Shown: positions 32,874-40,691 of the stretch, piece after piece
How positions within the stretch are numbered: position 1 is the stretch's first letter
Layout of the letters: every line of letters begins with the position of its first letter
Position numbers and translations under genes: made by a program
Assembly: GCA_963762635.1 (NCBI GenBank)
Contig: CAVXLQ010000003.1
Coordinates: 434,001-498,000 of the forward strand
Direction of reading: 5' to 3'
Source: Tenggerimyces sp963762635
GTDB taxonomy: Bacteria > Actinomycetota > Actinomycetes > Propionibacteriales > Actinopolymorphaceae
DNA: 64,000 nucleotides
Notes under the pieces: generated by a model
What the model was told of the DNA's origin: nothing
The model's database searches: none
What the model saw: only the letters and a program-made list of their open reading frames with translations

Positions 32874-33542
32874 CTAACCTCGTACGGTCTCGAGCGCGGC
32901 GAGGATCTCGCGAGTGTGCGGACCGACGCCGAGCTGCGCGGCCTCGCGGAGGTCGGGCTCGGTGTCGACATCGCGCCGCACCGTAGGGATGTGGGTGCCG
33001 TCGAGCTCGATCGCACCACCGGACAGGTGGGCCAGCCTCGAGGGGCCGCCGAAGGCGGGAACGAAGTCAGCGCCAGGCATCGTGCAGTAGAGCGTCGTTC
33101 CGACCGCCGGGGTGTCGGAGGCGAACGAGGTCTCGTGGTCCGTCGCGAGCGTGAGCGCCGTCTCGAGCTCGTGGGGTCGCAGTGCCGGCAGATCGGCCAG
33201 CATGGCGGCGATCGGGGCCTTTCCGCGCCGTTCGCGAGCGACCTGCCACCCGTAGACCAGTGCGGGGTTCAGGCCGAGGTCGGGCTCGTCCGGAACGACG
33301 ATCGCGCCCAGTTCGGTCAGCACGTGCGTCGCGTCGGAGTCGTTGGTCACGATGACGACCTCAGCCACCGCGGGCGAACGAAGCGTCGCGGCGATCGTGT
33401 CGAGGCCCATCGCCCGAGCGAGTCCGGGGCGGTGCGGGCCGGCGTAGGAGGCGAGGCGGGACTTGGCGACCGCGTACCGCTTGACCGGGACCACGACGGT
33501 CCAACCCTCGTCACGCGAACGGAAGCCAGGCAGATGTCTCAC
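32874..33542 (-). CDS. cofC: 2-Phospho-L-lactate guanylyltransferase (coenzyme F420 synthesis)
   Basis: A 222-residue nucleotidyltransferase that activates phospholactate (or phosphoenolpyruvate, as mycobacterial FbiD) with GTP in F420 synthesis. WTVVVPVKRYAVAKSRLA is the nucleotide-binding start, with VIVTNDSD, DEPDLGLNPAL and MLADLPALRP as further family blocks. The GTG at 33542 follows GAGAGG by 8 nt; longer starts exist upstream but overlap the region before plsC. It keeps the mycobacterial setting between the HU gene and gpsA. The host therefore probably makes coenzyme F420. Confidence 0.9.
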   Translation of the reverse strand: MRHLPGFRSRDEGWTVVVPVKRYAVAKSRLASYAGPHRPGLARAMGLDTIAATLRSPAVAEVVIVTNDSDATHVLTELGAIVVPDEPDLGLNPALVYGWQVARERRGKAPIAAMLADLPALRPHELETALTLATDHETSFASDTPAVGTTLYCTMPGADFVPAFGGPSRLAHLSGGAIELDGTHIPTVRRDVDTEPDLREAAQLGVGPHTREILAALETVRG

Positions 33543-33664
33543 AAGCTCGATCCTCTCAACCTCCGGCAAACTCCCTCTTGGCAAGGTCCTGCTCGACACT
33601 GTTATTCCGGCCGTGCACACTAACGGGGATCCTCGCGAGTGCGGGATCGAGGAGGAGGACGACG

Positions 33665-34414
33665 TTGACGCAGCCCCCGCCCGGATTCGCCTACCGGTTG
33701 ACCGCGGCCGTGCTTCGGCCGCCGCTCGCGGCGCTGACCAAGCGCGACTGGAAGGGCGGCGAGAACATCCCGGCCGAGGGCGGGGTCATCGTGGTGACGA
33801 ACCACATCTCGTACATCGACCCGATCGTGTTCGGCCATTTCGTCCACGACCATGGGCGACCGGTCCGCTACTTGGCGAAGGCGAGCCTGTTCGACATTCC
33901 GCTGCTGGGGCCGTTCCTCCGCTCCGCCGGGCAGATCCCCGTGCACCGGGAGAAGCGGTCCGCCGGCGACGCGCTCACCGAGGCCTGCGAGGCGATCGAA
34001 AGCGGGGAGTCCATCGTCATCTACCCCGAGGGCACGATCACGCGTGACCCCGGCCTGTGGCCGATGGTCGGCAAGACCGGTGCCGTACGTGTCGCGCTGC
34101 GCACCGGCGCCGAGATCATCCCGGTCGCACAGTGGGGCGCGCAGCACATCCTGAAGCCGTACGGGAAGGTGCCGAAGTTCCTGCCGCGCAAGACGGTGCA
34201 CGTCCAAGCTGGTCCTCCGGTCGACCTGTCGCCGTACCGCTCGGGCGACCCGCACCCGTCGGTGTTGAAGAAGGCCACCACCGAGGTGATGGCGCGGATC
34301 ACCGAGCTGTTGGCCGGGATCCGCGGTGAGAAGCCGCCCGCTGTGCCGTTCGATCCGAGCAAGAGCGGCTTGCCTACGGTCGGAAACCCGAACAAGAAGG
34401 CCAAGAAGCGATGA
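33665..34414 (+). CDS. plsC: 1-Acyl-sn-glycerol-3-phosphate acyltransferase
   Basis: A 249-residue membrane-associated acyltransferase that makes phosphatidic acid. The catalytic HX4D motif is NHISYID (His47, Asp52), the acceptor-binding YPEGTITR follows, and the VPVAQ-like PVAQWGAQH is near the middle. The C-terminus carries a basic tail (NPNKKAKKR). I chose the TTG at 33665 because GAGGAGGAGG lies just upstream and homologues begin close to the first helix. Its TGA overlaps the ATG of gpsA (ATGA), so both are co-translated; together they make the two early steps of phospholipid synthesis. Confidence 0.93.
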   Translation: MTQPPPGFAYRLTAAVLRPPLAALTKRDWKGGENIPAEGGVIVVTNHISYIDPIVFGHFVHDHGRPVRYLAKASLFDIPLLGPFLRSAGQIPVHREKRSAGDALTEACEAIESGESIVIYPEGTITRDPGLWPMVGKTGAVRVALRTGAEIIPVAQWGAQHILKPYGKVPKFLPRKTVHVQAGPPVDLSPYRSGDPHPSVLKKATTEVMARITELLAGIRGEKPPAVPFDPSKSGLPTVGNPNKKAKKR

Positions 34415-35418
34415 CGCGCGTCGCCGTCCTCGGTGCCGGCTCGTGGGGCACCGCGTTCGCTCTCGTCTGTGCCGACGCGTCGGCGGACGTCGTGCTGTGG
34501 GCGCGGCGGCCGGAGCTGGCGCAGGCCATCAACGAGCGTGGGGAGAACCCGGACTACCTGCCCGGCATCGCCTTGCCCTCGGGGCTTCGGGCGACCTCGT
34601 CGGCGGAGGAGGCGTTGTCGGGCGCGGAGTACGTCGTGCTCGCGATCCCTTCGCAGCAGCTGCGCACGAACCTCGCGCCCTGGTCCGCTCTGCTCGCGCC
34701 GGCGTCGGTTCTGGTGAGCCTCGCCAAGGGCGTCGAGCTCGGCACCGCCAAGCGCATGTCGGAGGTGATCGTCGAGGTCGCGGGTGTCGAGGACGATCGG
34801 GTCGCGGTCGTGAGCGGGCCCAACCTGGCCAAGGAGGTCGCGCTGCGGCAGCCCGCCGCCTCGGTCGTCGCGTGCCGTGACGCCGGCGTTGCCGAACGCT
34901 TGCAGAAGGTCTGCCACTCCTCCGCGTTCCGGCCGTACACGAACTCCGACGTGACCGGCTGCGAGCTCGCCGGCGCGACGAAGAACGTGATCGCCCTGGC
35001 CGTCGGGATGGCCGTGGGGCTGGGCTTCGGGGACAACGCGCGCGCTTCGGTGATCACGCGCGGTCTCGCCGAGACCACGCGGCTGGGCGTGACGTTGGGC
35101 GCGGACCCGTACACGTTCGCCGGGCTTGCGGGTCTGGGCGATCTGGTGGCGACCTGCTCGTCGCCGTTGTCGCGGAACCGTACGTTCGGGGAGAAGCTCG
35201 GGCAGGGCATGTCGGTGGCGGAGATCGCTGGGTCGACGCGTCAGGTCGCCGAGGGCGTGAAGTCGTGCGAGTCGATCCTGGACCTGGCGCGTCGACACGG
35301 CGTGGACCTGCCGATCGTGGAGCACGTGGCGTACGTGGTGCGTGGCGAGATGACGCCGGTGGAGATGCTGCGCTCGTTGGTCTCTCGGAGCGCCAAGCCC
35401 GAACGCCACGGCTGGTAG
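34411..35418 (+). CDS. gpsA: Glycerol-3-phosphate dehydrogenase [NAD(P)+]
   Basis: A 335-residue NAD(P)-dependent dehydrogenase making sn-glycerol 3-phosphate from dihydroxyacetone phosphate. VAVLGAGSWGTAFALV (4-19) is the Rossmann motif, SGPNLAKEVA and CELAGATKNVIALAVGMAVG contain the catalytic lysines, and GLGDLVATCSSPLSRNRTFG is the C-terminal signature. It overlaps plsC by 4 nt, giving a plsC-gpsA operon. It ends 4 nt from the convergent PLP-enzyme gene. Confidence 0.96.
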   Translation: MTRVAVLGAGSWGTAFALVCADASADVVLWARRPELAQAINERGENPDYLPGIALPSGLRATSSAEEALSGAEYVVLAIPSQQLRTNLAPWSALLAPASVLVSLAKGVELGTAKRMSEVIVEVAGVEDDRVAVVSGPNLAKEVALRQPAASVVACRDAGVAERLQKVCHSSAFRPYTNSDVTGCELAGATKNVIALAVGMAVGLGFGDNARASVITRGLAETTRLGVTLGADPYTFAGLAGLGDLVATCSSPLSRNRTFGEKLGQGMSVAEIAGSTRQVAEGVKSCESILDLARRHGVDLPIVEHVAYVVRGEMTPVEMLRSLVSRSAKPERHGW

Positions 35419-35422
35419 GTCT

Positions 35423-36538
35423 TTACTGGGTGCGGAGGGCTTGGTCGAGGTCCTGCCACAGGTCCTCGACGTCCTCGATGCCGACGTTCAGGCGGACGAG
35501 TCCTTCGGGGATCGTCTCGCTTTCGCCGGCCCAGCGGCGGCGGCGTTCCAGAGTGGACTCGATTCCGCCGAGGCTGGTGGCGTACATCCACAGCCGCGTG
35601 GACTTCACGAGTCGCTCGGCGCCGTCGGCGCCGCCTCGCACCTCGGCGGCGATGATGCCGCCGAACGCGCCGTTCATCTGGGCCTTGGCGCGTTCGTGGC
35701 CCGGATCGCCGGCAGGCCTGGGTACCGGACTCGCTCGATGGCTGGGTGGTTGCTGAGTCTGGTCGCGAGCTCGAGTGCGTTGGCGCTGGCGCGTTCGATG
35801 CGGAGGCCGAGCGTGCGCATGCCGCGCAGCGTCAGGTAGGTCTCGAACGGTCCGGCGATCGCGCCGATCGACTTGCGGCGGGCCAGCAGCTGGTCGTACC
35901 GCTCGTCGTCCTTGACCACGACGGCGCCGATGATGACGTCGCTGTGGCCGGCGAGGTACTTCGAGCCGGAGTGCACGATCACGTCCGCGCCGAACTCGAA
36001 CGGCCGTTGCAGCACGGGTGTCGCGAAAGTGTTGTCGACGACGGTGGTCACGTTGGTGGCCTTGGCCGCCGCGCAGAGGGCGGGGAGGTCGGCCACCTCG
36101 AGCGCGGGGTTGGTCGGCGACTCGGGCCAGAGCAGGTCCGCGCCTGTCAGGGCTTGGTTGACAGCGTTCGTGTCGGCGATGTCGACGAGGCGGGTCTCCT
36201 TGACGCGGCCGGTCCGTTGCAGATCGGCCAGCTGGTGGAGCGTTCCGTGGTAGGCGTGCCTGGGGGCGACGACCGTGGCGCCCGGCTCGAGGAGGTCGAG
36301 CACGGTCGCGACGGCGGCGGAGCCGGAGGAGAACGACGAGCGCCTTGCCGCCCTCGAGGGTGCCGAGCGCGGTCTCGAACGCGGCCCAGGTGGGATTCTC
36401 GTACCGCCCGTACTCCATTCCGCCCGCACCGTAGGCGGAGGCGAGCACGATCGGCGGGTTCGGGGGAGCGTCGACGCCGGGCTCGGGACGGCCGGCTTTG
36501 ACGACGAGGGTCGCGGGGGAGAGTTTCGCTTCGCTCAT
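35423..36538 (-). pseudogene. Cystathionine gamma-synthase/lyase family PLP enzyme, two frameshifts
   Basis: Read through two compensating indels this is a 371-residue Cys/Met-metabolism PLP enzyme. The start ATG at 36538 opens SEAKLSPATLVVKAGRPEPG; the PLP lysine is in HSGSKYLAGHSDV, the cofactor aspartate in VVDNTFATP, and the end is EGLVRLNVGIEDVEDLWQDL. An extra base near 36334 (frame ends LEGGKALV, resumes FSSGSAAVATVL) and a missing base near 35709 (YPGLPA, resumes DPGHERAKAQMNGAF) interrupt it. No substitutions look damaging, and the neighbouring ddl shows the same defect, so sequencing error is a real alternative to decay. Activity could be cystathionine or homocysteine lyase or synthase. 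Confidence 0.85.
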
Positions 36539-36568
36539 AAGGAGATTCTTGCCGGTAGTCTGCGGAAG

Positions 36569-37718
36569 GTGAACGACACCGACCAGCCGACTGAGGCCAA
36601 CCACCGCCCGCGCGTGGCGGTCGTGTTCGGTGGGCGCAGCTCCGAGCACGCGGTTTCGTGCATCACAGCAGGCAATGTGATGCGAGCGATCGACCGTTCC
36701 CGGTATGACGTGGTGCCCGTGGGGATCACGATGGACGGGCAGTGGGTGCTGGAGAATGCCGAGCCCTCGCAGCTTGCCCTGTCGGACGGGGCCGACCTGC
36801 CGTCGGTGTCCGCGTCGGACGGGCAGGCCGTGGTGCTGCTGGGCTCGTCCTCTGCCGGGTCGCTGGTGACGCTGTCGGCGTCGGAGGTCCCTCGCACGTT
36901 GGGCGAGGTGGACGTGGTGTTCTCGTTGCTGCACGGCCCGTTCGGCGAGGACGGAACGATCCAGGGCCTGTTCGAGATGACGGGCACCCGGTACGTGGGC
37001 GCCGGCGTGCTGGCGAGCGCGGTCGGGATGGACAAGCACTACATGAAGATGATCTCGCCGGCGCGGGCTGCCGATCGTACCGTACGTCGTGCTCAGCCCG
37101 CAGGAGTGGCAGAATGACCCGCGCGGCGTGTGCGGAGGCGGTGGCGGCGCTGGGGTATCCGCTCTTCGTCAAGCCGTGCCCGCGGCGGGTCGAGCCTCGG
37201 CATCAGCAAGGTGCTCGGCGCGAGCGAGCTGAGGCCGCCATCGAAGCTGGCCCGAACGTTCGATCCCAAGGTGCTCGTCGAGGCGGCCGTTCGTCCGCAC
37301 GCGAGATGGAGTGCGGCGTACTGACGTCGCTGACGCCGGGCGCGCCGCCGGACGTCTCTGTGGTGGCGGAGATCGTGATGCACTCTTCGCCGGGAGTTCT
37401 ATGACTTCAACGCGAAGTACGTGCCCGAGGAGGACGCGAAGCTGGTCGTGCCCGCGGTGATGGAGGAGGCCGAGGCCTCGGCTGTCCGCGAGCTGGCCGC
37501 CCAGGCGTTCGCCGCCGTGTCGTGCGAGGGCTTGGCGCGGGTGGACTTCTTCGTGCAGGACGACGGCCGGATCTTGTTGAACGAGATCAACACGATGCCG
37601 GGATTTACGCCGATGTCGATGTTCCCGCGAGATGTGGGCGGCGAGCGGGGTGGACTACCCCGAGCTGGTCGACCGGCTGATCCGGCTCGCCCTCGACCGC
37701 CCAACCGGCCTGCGCTAG
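36569..37718 (+). pseudogene. ddl: D-alanine--D-alanine ligase, about eight frameshifts
   Basis: An ATP-grasp ligase making the D-Ala-D-Ala dipeptide of peptidoglycan. The N-terminal domain is intact (VAVVFGGRSSEHAVSC, VFSLLHGPFGEDGTIQGLFE), but from about 37060 the frame changes repeatedly: near 37060, 37120, 37177, 37230, 37250, 37300, 37393 and 37631. Reading through them recovers LGYPLFVKPA, GSSLGISKVLGA, TFDPKVLVEAAV, EMECGVLTSLTPG, EFYDFNAKYV, VDFFVQDDGRILLNEINTMPG and the final YPELVDRLIRLALDRPTG. All key motifs survive in some frame, which argues for sequence errors more than ancient decay. The start GTG lies 7 nt after TAGTCT, a likely leaderless promoter. It keeps its conserved position near gpsA and thiL. 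Confidence 0.85.
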
Positions 37719-37748
37719 CGCCTCAGTGGGTGATCACCGCTGGCCGGT

Positions 37749-38570
37749 GATCATGATCTGTTTGATGAAGGCGGATCGGCGTATAGAACCGGTCGGTCTT
37801 CATGACCAGGATCATGATCACGGTCATGATCACGGGCGACGGCCACCCCGGGCGGGCGGTCGGGCAGTCATCAGTAGGCGAGTGTGGCATCGCGCGGTGG
37901 GCAGAGCTGGCCGTCGGCGCAGCTCCAAGAGTCGGGTCGCCCCGGGGAAAGGGTGGGCAGGCGGAGCCTGCCCTTAACGACCTGCGTCGGGCCGCCGAGA
38001 GGCTCCATGTCAACGGGTCAGGTCGCGCAGCGACCTGATCTCTGCGAAGCAGAGACGCGAAGCGCCCTTGACATGGAGGGCGGCCCATAAACTCCCGGGG
38101 CGACCCATCAGCTGGCCATCGAGCTGACCACCGCACAGCTCCAACCGACGCACAGCTCGACGCCGGAGTGCTCGTGCCTCGCCCGTGGTGTTGGTGCCTC
38201 GCGGAGTGCTCGTCGCCTCGCGGAGTGCTCGTCGCCTCGCCGGGTGGGTGGTGCTCGTCGCCTCGCCGGGTGGGCGGTGCTCATGATCTGTTTGATGAAG
38301 GCGGATCGGCCTATAGGGCCGATCGGTCTTCATGATCACGATCATGATCACGGGCGACGGCCACCCCAGCGCGACGCCCCGGGGTGCTGTGGCCTCGCCG
38401 GGTGGGTGGTGCTCGTCGCTTCGCAGTGTGGGGGTCTCGTGACCTCGCAGTGCAGGTGGTGCTCGTCGCCTCGCCGGGTGGGCGGTGATCATGATCTGTT
38501 TGATGAAGGCGGATCGGCCTATAGAACCGTTCGGTCTTCATGATCACGATCATGATCACCGGGCGCCGGC
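37749..38570. repeat. Block of large GATC-rich palindromes and short direct repeats
   Basis: The 37719-38641 stretch holds no gene. Three copies of an imperfect palindrome of about 75 nt start at 37749, 38281 and 38487; each begins GATCATGATCTGTTTGATGA (or TCATGATCTG), has a central CTATAG or GTATAG, and ends with CTTCATGATCACGATCATGA. The shared flank GGGCGACGGCCACCCC follows two of them. Between and before them the direct repeat GCTCGTCGCCTCGCCGGGTG occurs several times, so the last two copies belong to units of about 208 bp. Short frames here translate into His/Asp/Ile-rich junk and are not genes. The function is unknown; the left and right halves can form long hairpins. Confidence 0.88.
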
Positions 38571-38615
38571 CACAGCAGCGCGACGCCCGGGGGCTCGTGG
38601 GCTCGCGGGCGGCGG

Positions 38616-38641
38616 TGGGGTGGGGTGGGGTGGGGTGGGGG
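38616..38641. repeat. (TGGGG)5 microsatellite
   Basis: Five consecutive TGGGG units plus a G lie directly at the 3' end of the DUF3515 gene. Five G4 tracts spaced by single T residues are a classic G-quadruplex pattern on the plus strand. In the transcript of DUF3515 the complementary C-rich strand would be present. Confidence 0.9.
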
Positions 38642-39052
38642 TTAGACGCACTGGCTCTTGGCGGGCACGTGGGCCTTCACGGCGTCGGCTATGTCCACGA
38701 GGGCGTTCGACTCTGGCGCGTACTTCGAGGGGACTGTCAGTTCCACGTTCACGGCACGCCCGATCGTCGTGAAGACATACCCCGGCGACCGCTGCTCCGC
38801 GAACCAGCCGACGTCGTTCACCTGCATGCACGACGCCGAGCGGGTCATCGCAGTGGGCCGCGGGACCCCGCAGCGCAGCACCACCGGTGGCGTCCCCCAT
38901 GCCGCCCCGGCGCCCGCGGGGGACACGGAGCGGGCGGCCAGGGACTCCACCGTCGAAGGCAGCGCGGCCAGGAGCAGCCGACAGGCTGGGGGCGCGCCGG
39001 ACACCGGCGCGACCGTCACCGGGCCCGGCGAGCAGGAGGCAAGCAGCGCCAA
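38642..39052 (-). CDS. DUF3515 lipoprotein
   Basis: A small secreted actinobacterial protein of the DUF3515 family, conserved near thiL and ddl. The lipobox LLASC and the block CRLLLAALPSTVESLAARSV, then TAWGTPPVVLRCGVPRP-like AAWGTPPVVLRCGVPRP and a late AEQRSPGYVFTTIGRAVNVELTVP, fit the family. The start is uncertain: only the TTG at 39052 is a standard in-frame start, giving an unusually short signal; a CTG ten codons earlier gives the better hydrophobic leader LRRAVVVAAFLALLASC and overlaps the stop of the preceding gene. Role unknown. Confidence 0.8.
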   Translation of the reverse strand: MALLASCSPGPVTVAPVSGAPPACRLLLAALPSTVESLAARSVSPAGAGAAWGTPPVVLRCGVPRPTAMTRSASCMQVNDVGWFAEQRSPGYVFTTIGRAVNVELTVPSKYAPESNALVDIADAVKAHVPAKSQCV

Positions 39053-39078
39053 GAAGGCGGCTACGACAACGGCACGCC

Positions 39079-39315
39079 TCAGATGTGCACCACCGGGCAG
39101 GTCAGCGTTCGGGTGATGCCCGTCACGCCTTGGACCTTCGCTACGACCAGGCGGCCGAGCTCGTCCACGTTGCTGGCTTCGGCTCGCACGATCACGTCGT
39201 ACGGGCCTGTCACGTCCTCGGCGAGCGTCACGCCTTTGATCTGTGCGATCTGTTCCGCCACCTCGGCAGCCTTGCCGACCTCGGTCTGGATCAGGATGTA
39301 AGCCTGGACCACCAC
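39079..39315 (-). CDS. Lrp/AsnC ligand-binding domain protein (stand-alone RAM domain)
   Basis: A 78-residue protein consisting only of the effector-binding (RAM) domain of Lrp/AsnC regulators: VQAYILIQTEVGKAAEVAEQ, then EDVTGPYDVIVRAEASNVDELG. It lacks the DNA-binding helix-turn-helix. Stand-alone RAM proteins bind amino acids and may modulate full-length Lrp partners. The GTG at 39315 follows GGGAGGACG. It directly precedes DUF3515 on the same strand, probably one transcript, and is divergent from thiL. Confidence 0.9.
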   Translation of the reverse strand: MVVQAYILIQTEVGKAAEVAEQIAQIKGVTLAEDVTGPYDVIVRAEASNVDELGRLVVAKVQGVTGITRTLTCPVVHI

Positions 39316-39446
39316 TGTCGTCCTCCCGGTATCTCGGGACCGCTTCGGAGGCTGCTCCTACGCGGTAGCGTCACGTCGTCTGTACTCGTCCACTGTTCAG
39401 GGTGCGGGACACGCTATCGCGCGAGCGTCTGAGAAGGAGGCACCGA

Positions 39447-40403
39447 GTGAGCCGAACGCTTGCCGACCTCGGCGAGTTCGGGCTGATCCGCCTGCTGCAG
39501 GAGCGGCTTCCCAACGGCAAGGACGTCCTTCTCGGGCCCGGTGACGACGCCGCGATCGTGCATGCGATCGACGGGCGCGTCGTCGCCACCACGGACATGT
39601 TGGTCGAGGGCCGGCACTTCCGCCGCGACTGGTCGGAGCCGTACGACATCGGCCGCAAGGCGGCCGCGCAGAACCTCGCGGACGTGGCCGCGATGGGCGC
39701 GAGACCGACCGCGCTGCTCGTCGCGCTCGGCGCGCCGCCGGAGCTCGAGGTGGACTGGGCGCTCGGGCTGGCCGACGGGCTGCGGGACGAGTGCGAACGT
39801 ACGGACGCCTCCGTCGCCGGCGGCGACCTCGTCCGCGCGAACAGCATCGTGATCTCCGTCACGGCGCTCGGCAGCCTCGACGGCCGCCCACCGGTCACGC
39901 GGGCCGGCGCGCAGGAGGGCGACGTCATCGCCGTCGCGGGGAGACTCGGCTGGTCCGCCGCCGGCCTGGCAGTCCTCGGCAGAGGCTTCCGGTCCCCGAG
40001 AGCGGTCGTCGAGGCACACCGTCGCCCGGAGCCGCCGTACGACGCCGGCCCGGAGGCCGCGATGCTCGGCGCGACCTCGCTGATCGACGTCAGCGACGGG
40101 CTCATCGGCGACCTCGGTCACATCGCCAAGGCCAGCAACAAGGTGCTCGACCTCGACACGAAAGCCCTCGAGATCCAAGAGCCGCTGCAGGCCGTCGCGG
40201 CGGCCATCGGCGTCGATCCACTGGAGTTCGTGCTGACCGGGGGAGAGGACCACGCGCTCGCCGGAACGTTCCCCGCGGGAACGAATTTGCCGGAAAGATG
40301 GCGGGTCATCGGGCGCGTCGCGGCAGCTACCGAAGAGCAGCCACCAGGCGTGACGATCAACGGGGAGAAATCCGAAACCGCAGGTCACGACCACTTCCGC
40401 TGA
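39447..40403 (+). CDS. thiL: Thiamine-monophosphate kinase
   Basis: A 318-residue enzyme that makes thiamine diphosphate from the monophosphate. LGPGDDAAIVH near the start, TTDMLVEGRHFRRDW, NLADVAAMGARPTALLVALG and IDVSDGLIGDLGHIAKAS are the PurM/ThiL-type nucleotide and Mg binding blocks; LTGGEDHAL is the late signature. The GTG at 39447 has AAGGAGG 7 nt upstream, so longer frames are not needed. No TPP riboswitch is visible upstream. It is followed by the accessory cassette rather than by the usual neighbours. Confidence 0.95.
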   Translation: MSRTLADLGEFGLIRLLQERLPNGKDVLLGPGDDAAIVHAIDGRVVATTDMLVEGRHFRRDWSEPYDIGRKAAAQNLADVAAMGARPTALLVALGAPPELEVDWALGLADGLRDECERTDASVAGGDLVRANSIVISVTALGSLDGRPPVTRAGAQEGDVIAVAGRLGWSAAGLAVLGRGFRSPRAVVEAHRRPEPPYDAGPEAAMLGATSLIDVSDGLIGDLGHIAKASNKVLDLDTKALEIQEPLQAVAAAIGVDPLEFVLTGGEDHALAGTFPAGTNLPERWRVIGRVAAATEEQPPGVTINGEKSETAGHDHFR

Positions 40404-40545
40404 GCAAAGCGAAGCGGAAACCGAGAAGGGCCCTCTTCCCTGTCCGAATAGCCCGAAAACTTCTCTGTGCGACACGTGTCCGATCCGTAACTTTGCGACC
40501 GGATTGATCGTTGAATGTCCACCCGTGACACGTTGTGATGGCTAT

Positions 40546-40574
40546 TTGACTTTGTGTACACGAATGTCAACTAT
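40546..40574 (+). promoter_or_regulatory. Strong predicted promoter overlapping a palindrome
   Basis: TTGACT (40546-40551), a 17-nt spacer and AACTAT (40569-40574) form a near-consensus housekeeping promoter, the best in the window. It is also dyadic: TTGAC and GTCAA (40566-40570) are inverted repeats with the palindrome TGTACA (40555-40560) between them, so a repressor could sit on the promoter. The start of transcription would be near 40581, about 110 nt before the secreted-protein gene. Confidence 0.7.
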
Positions 40575-40691
40575 GTCCGTTGCATCGAGTTCCGTGGGTC
40601 GCGCCACATCGGCCAGGTTCCAGGGCCGGCGCTTGGTCGATGTGGCGCCCATCAAGCACCCGATGGACTTCAGCTTCGAAAGGTCCCCACC

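Noticed and set aside
36569..37718. Programmed ribosomal frameshifting in ddl
   Set aside because: Eight shifts in both directions without slippery sequences cannot be programmed; errors or decay explain them better.
37726..38559. Small His/Asp/Ile-rich reading frames in the palindrome block
   Set aside because: They only translate the GATCATGATC palindromes in several frames on both strands and have no start signals or family resemblance.
39316..39446. TPP riboswitch before thiL
   Set aside because: The conserved CUGAGA and GGGUGC-type blocks are absent from the 130-nt gap.
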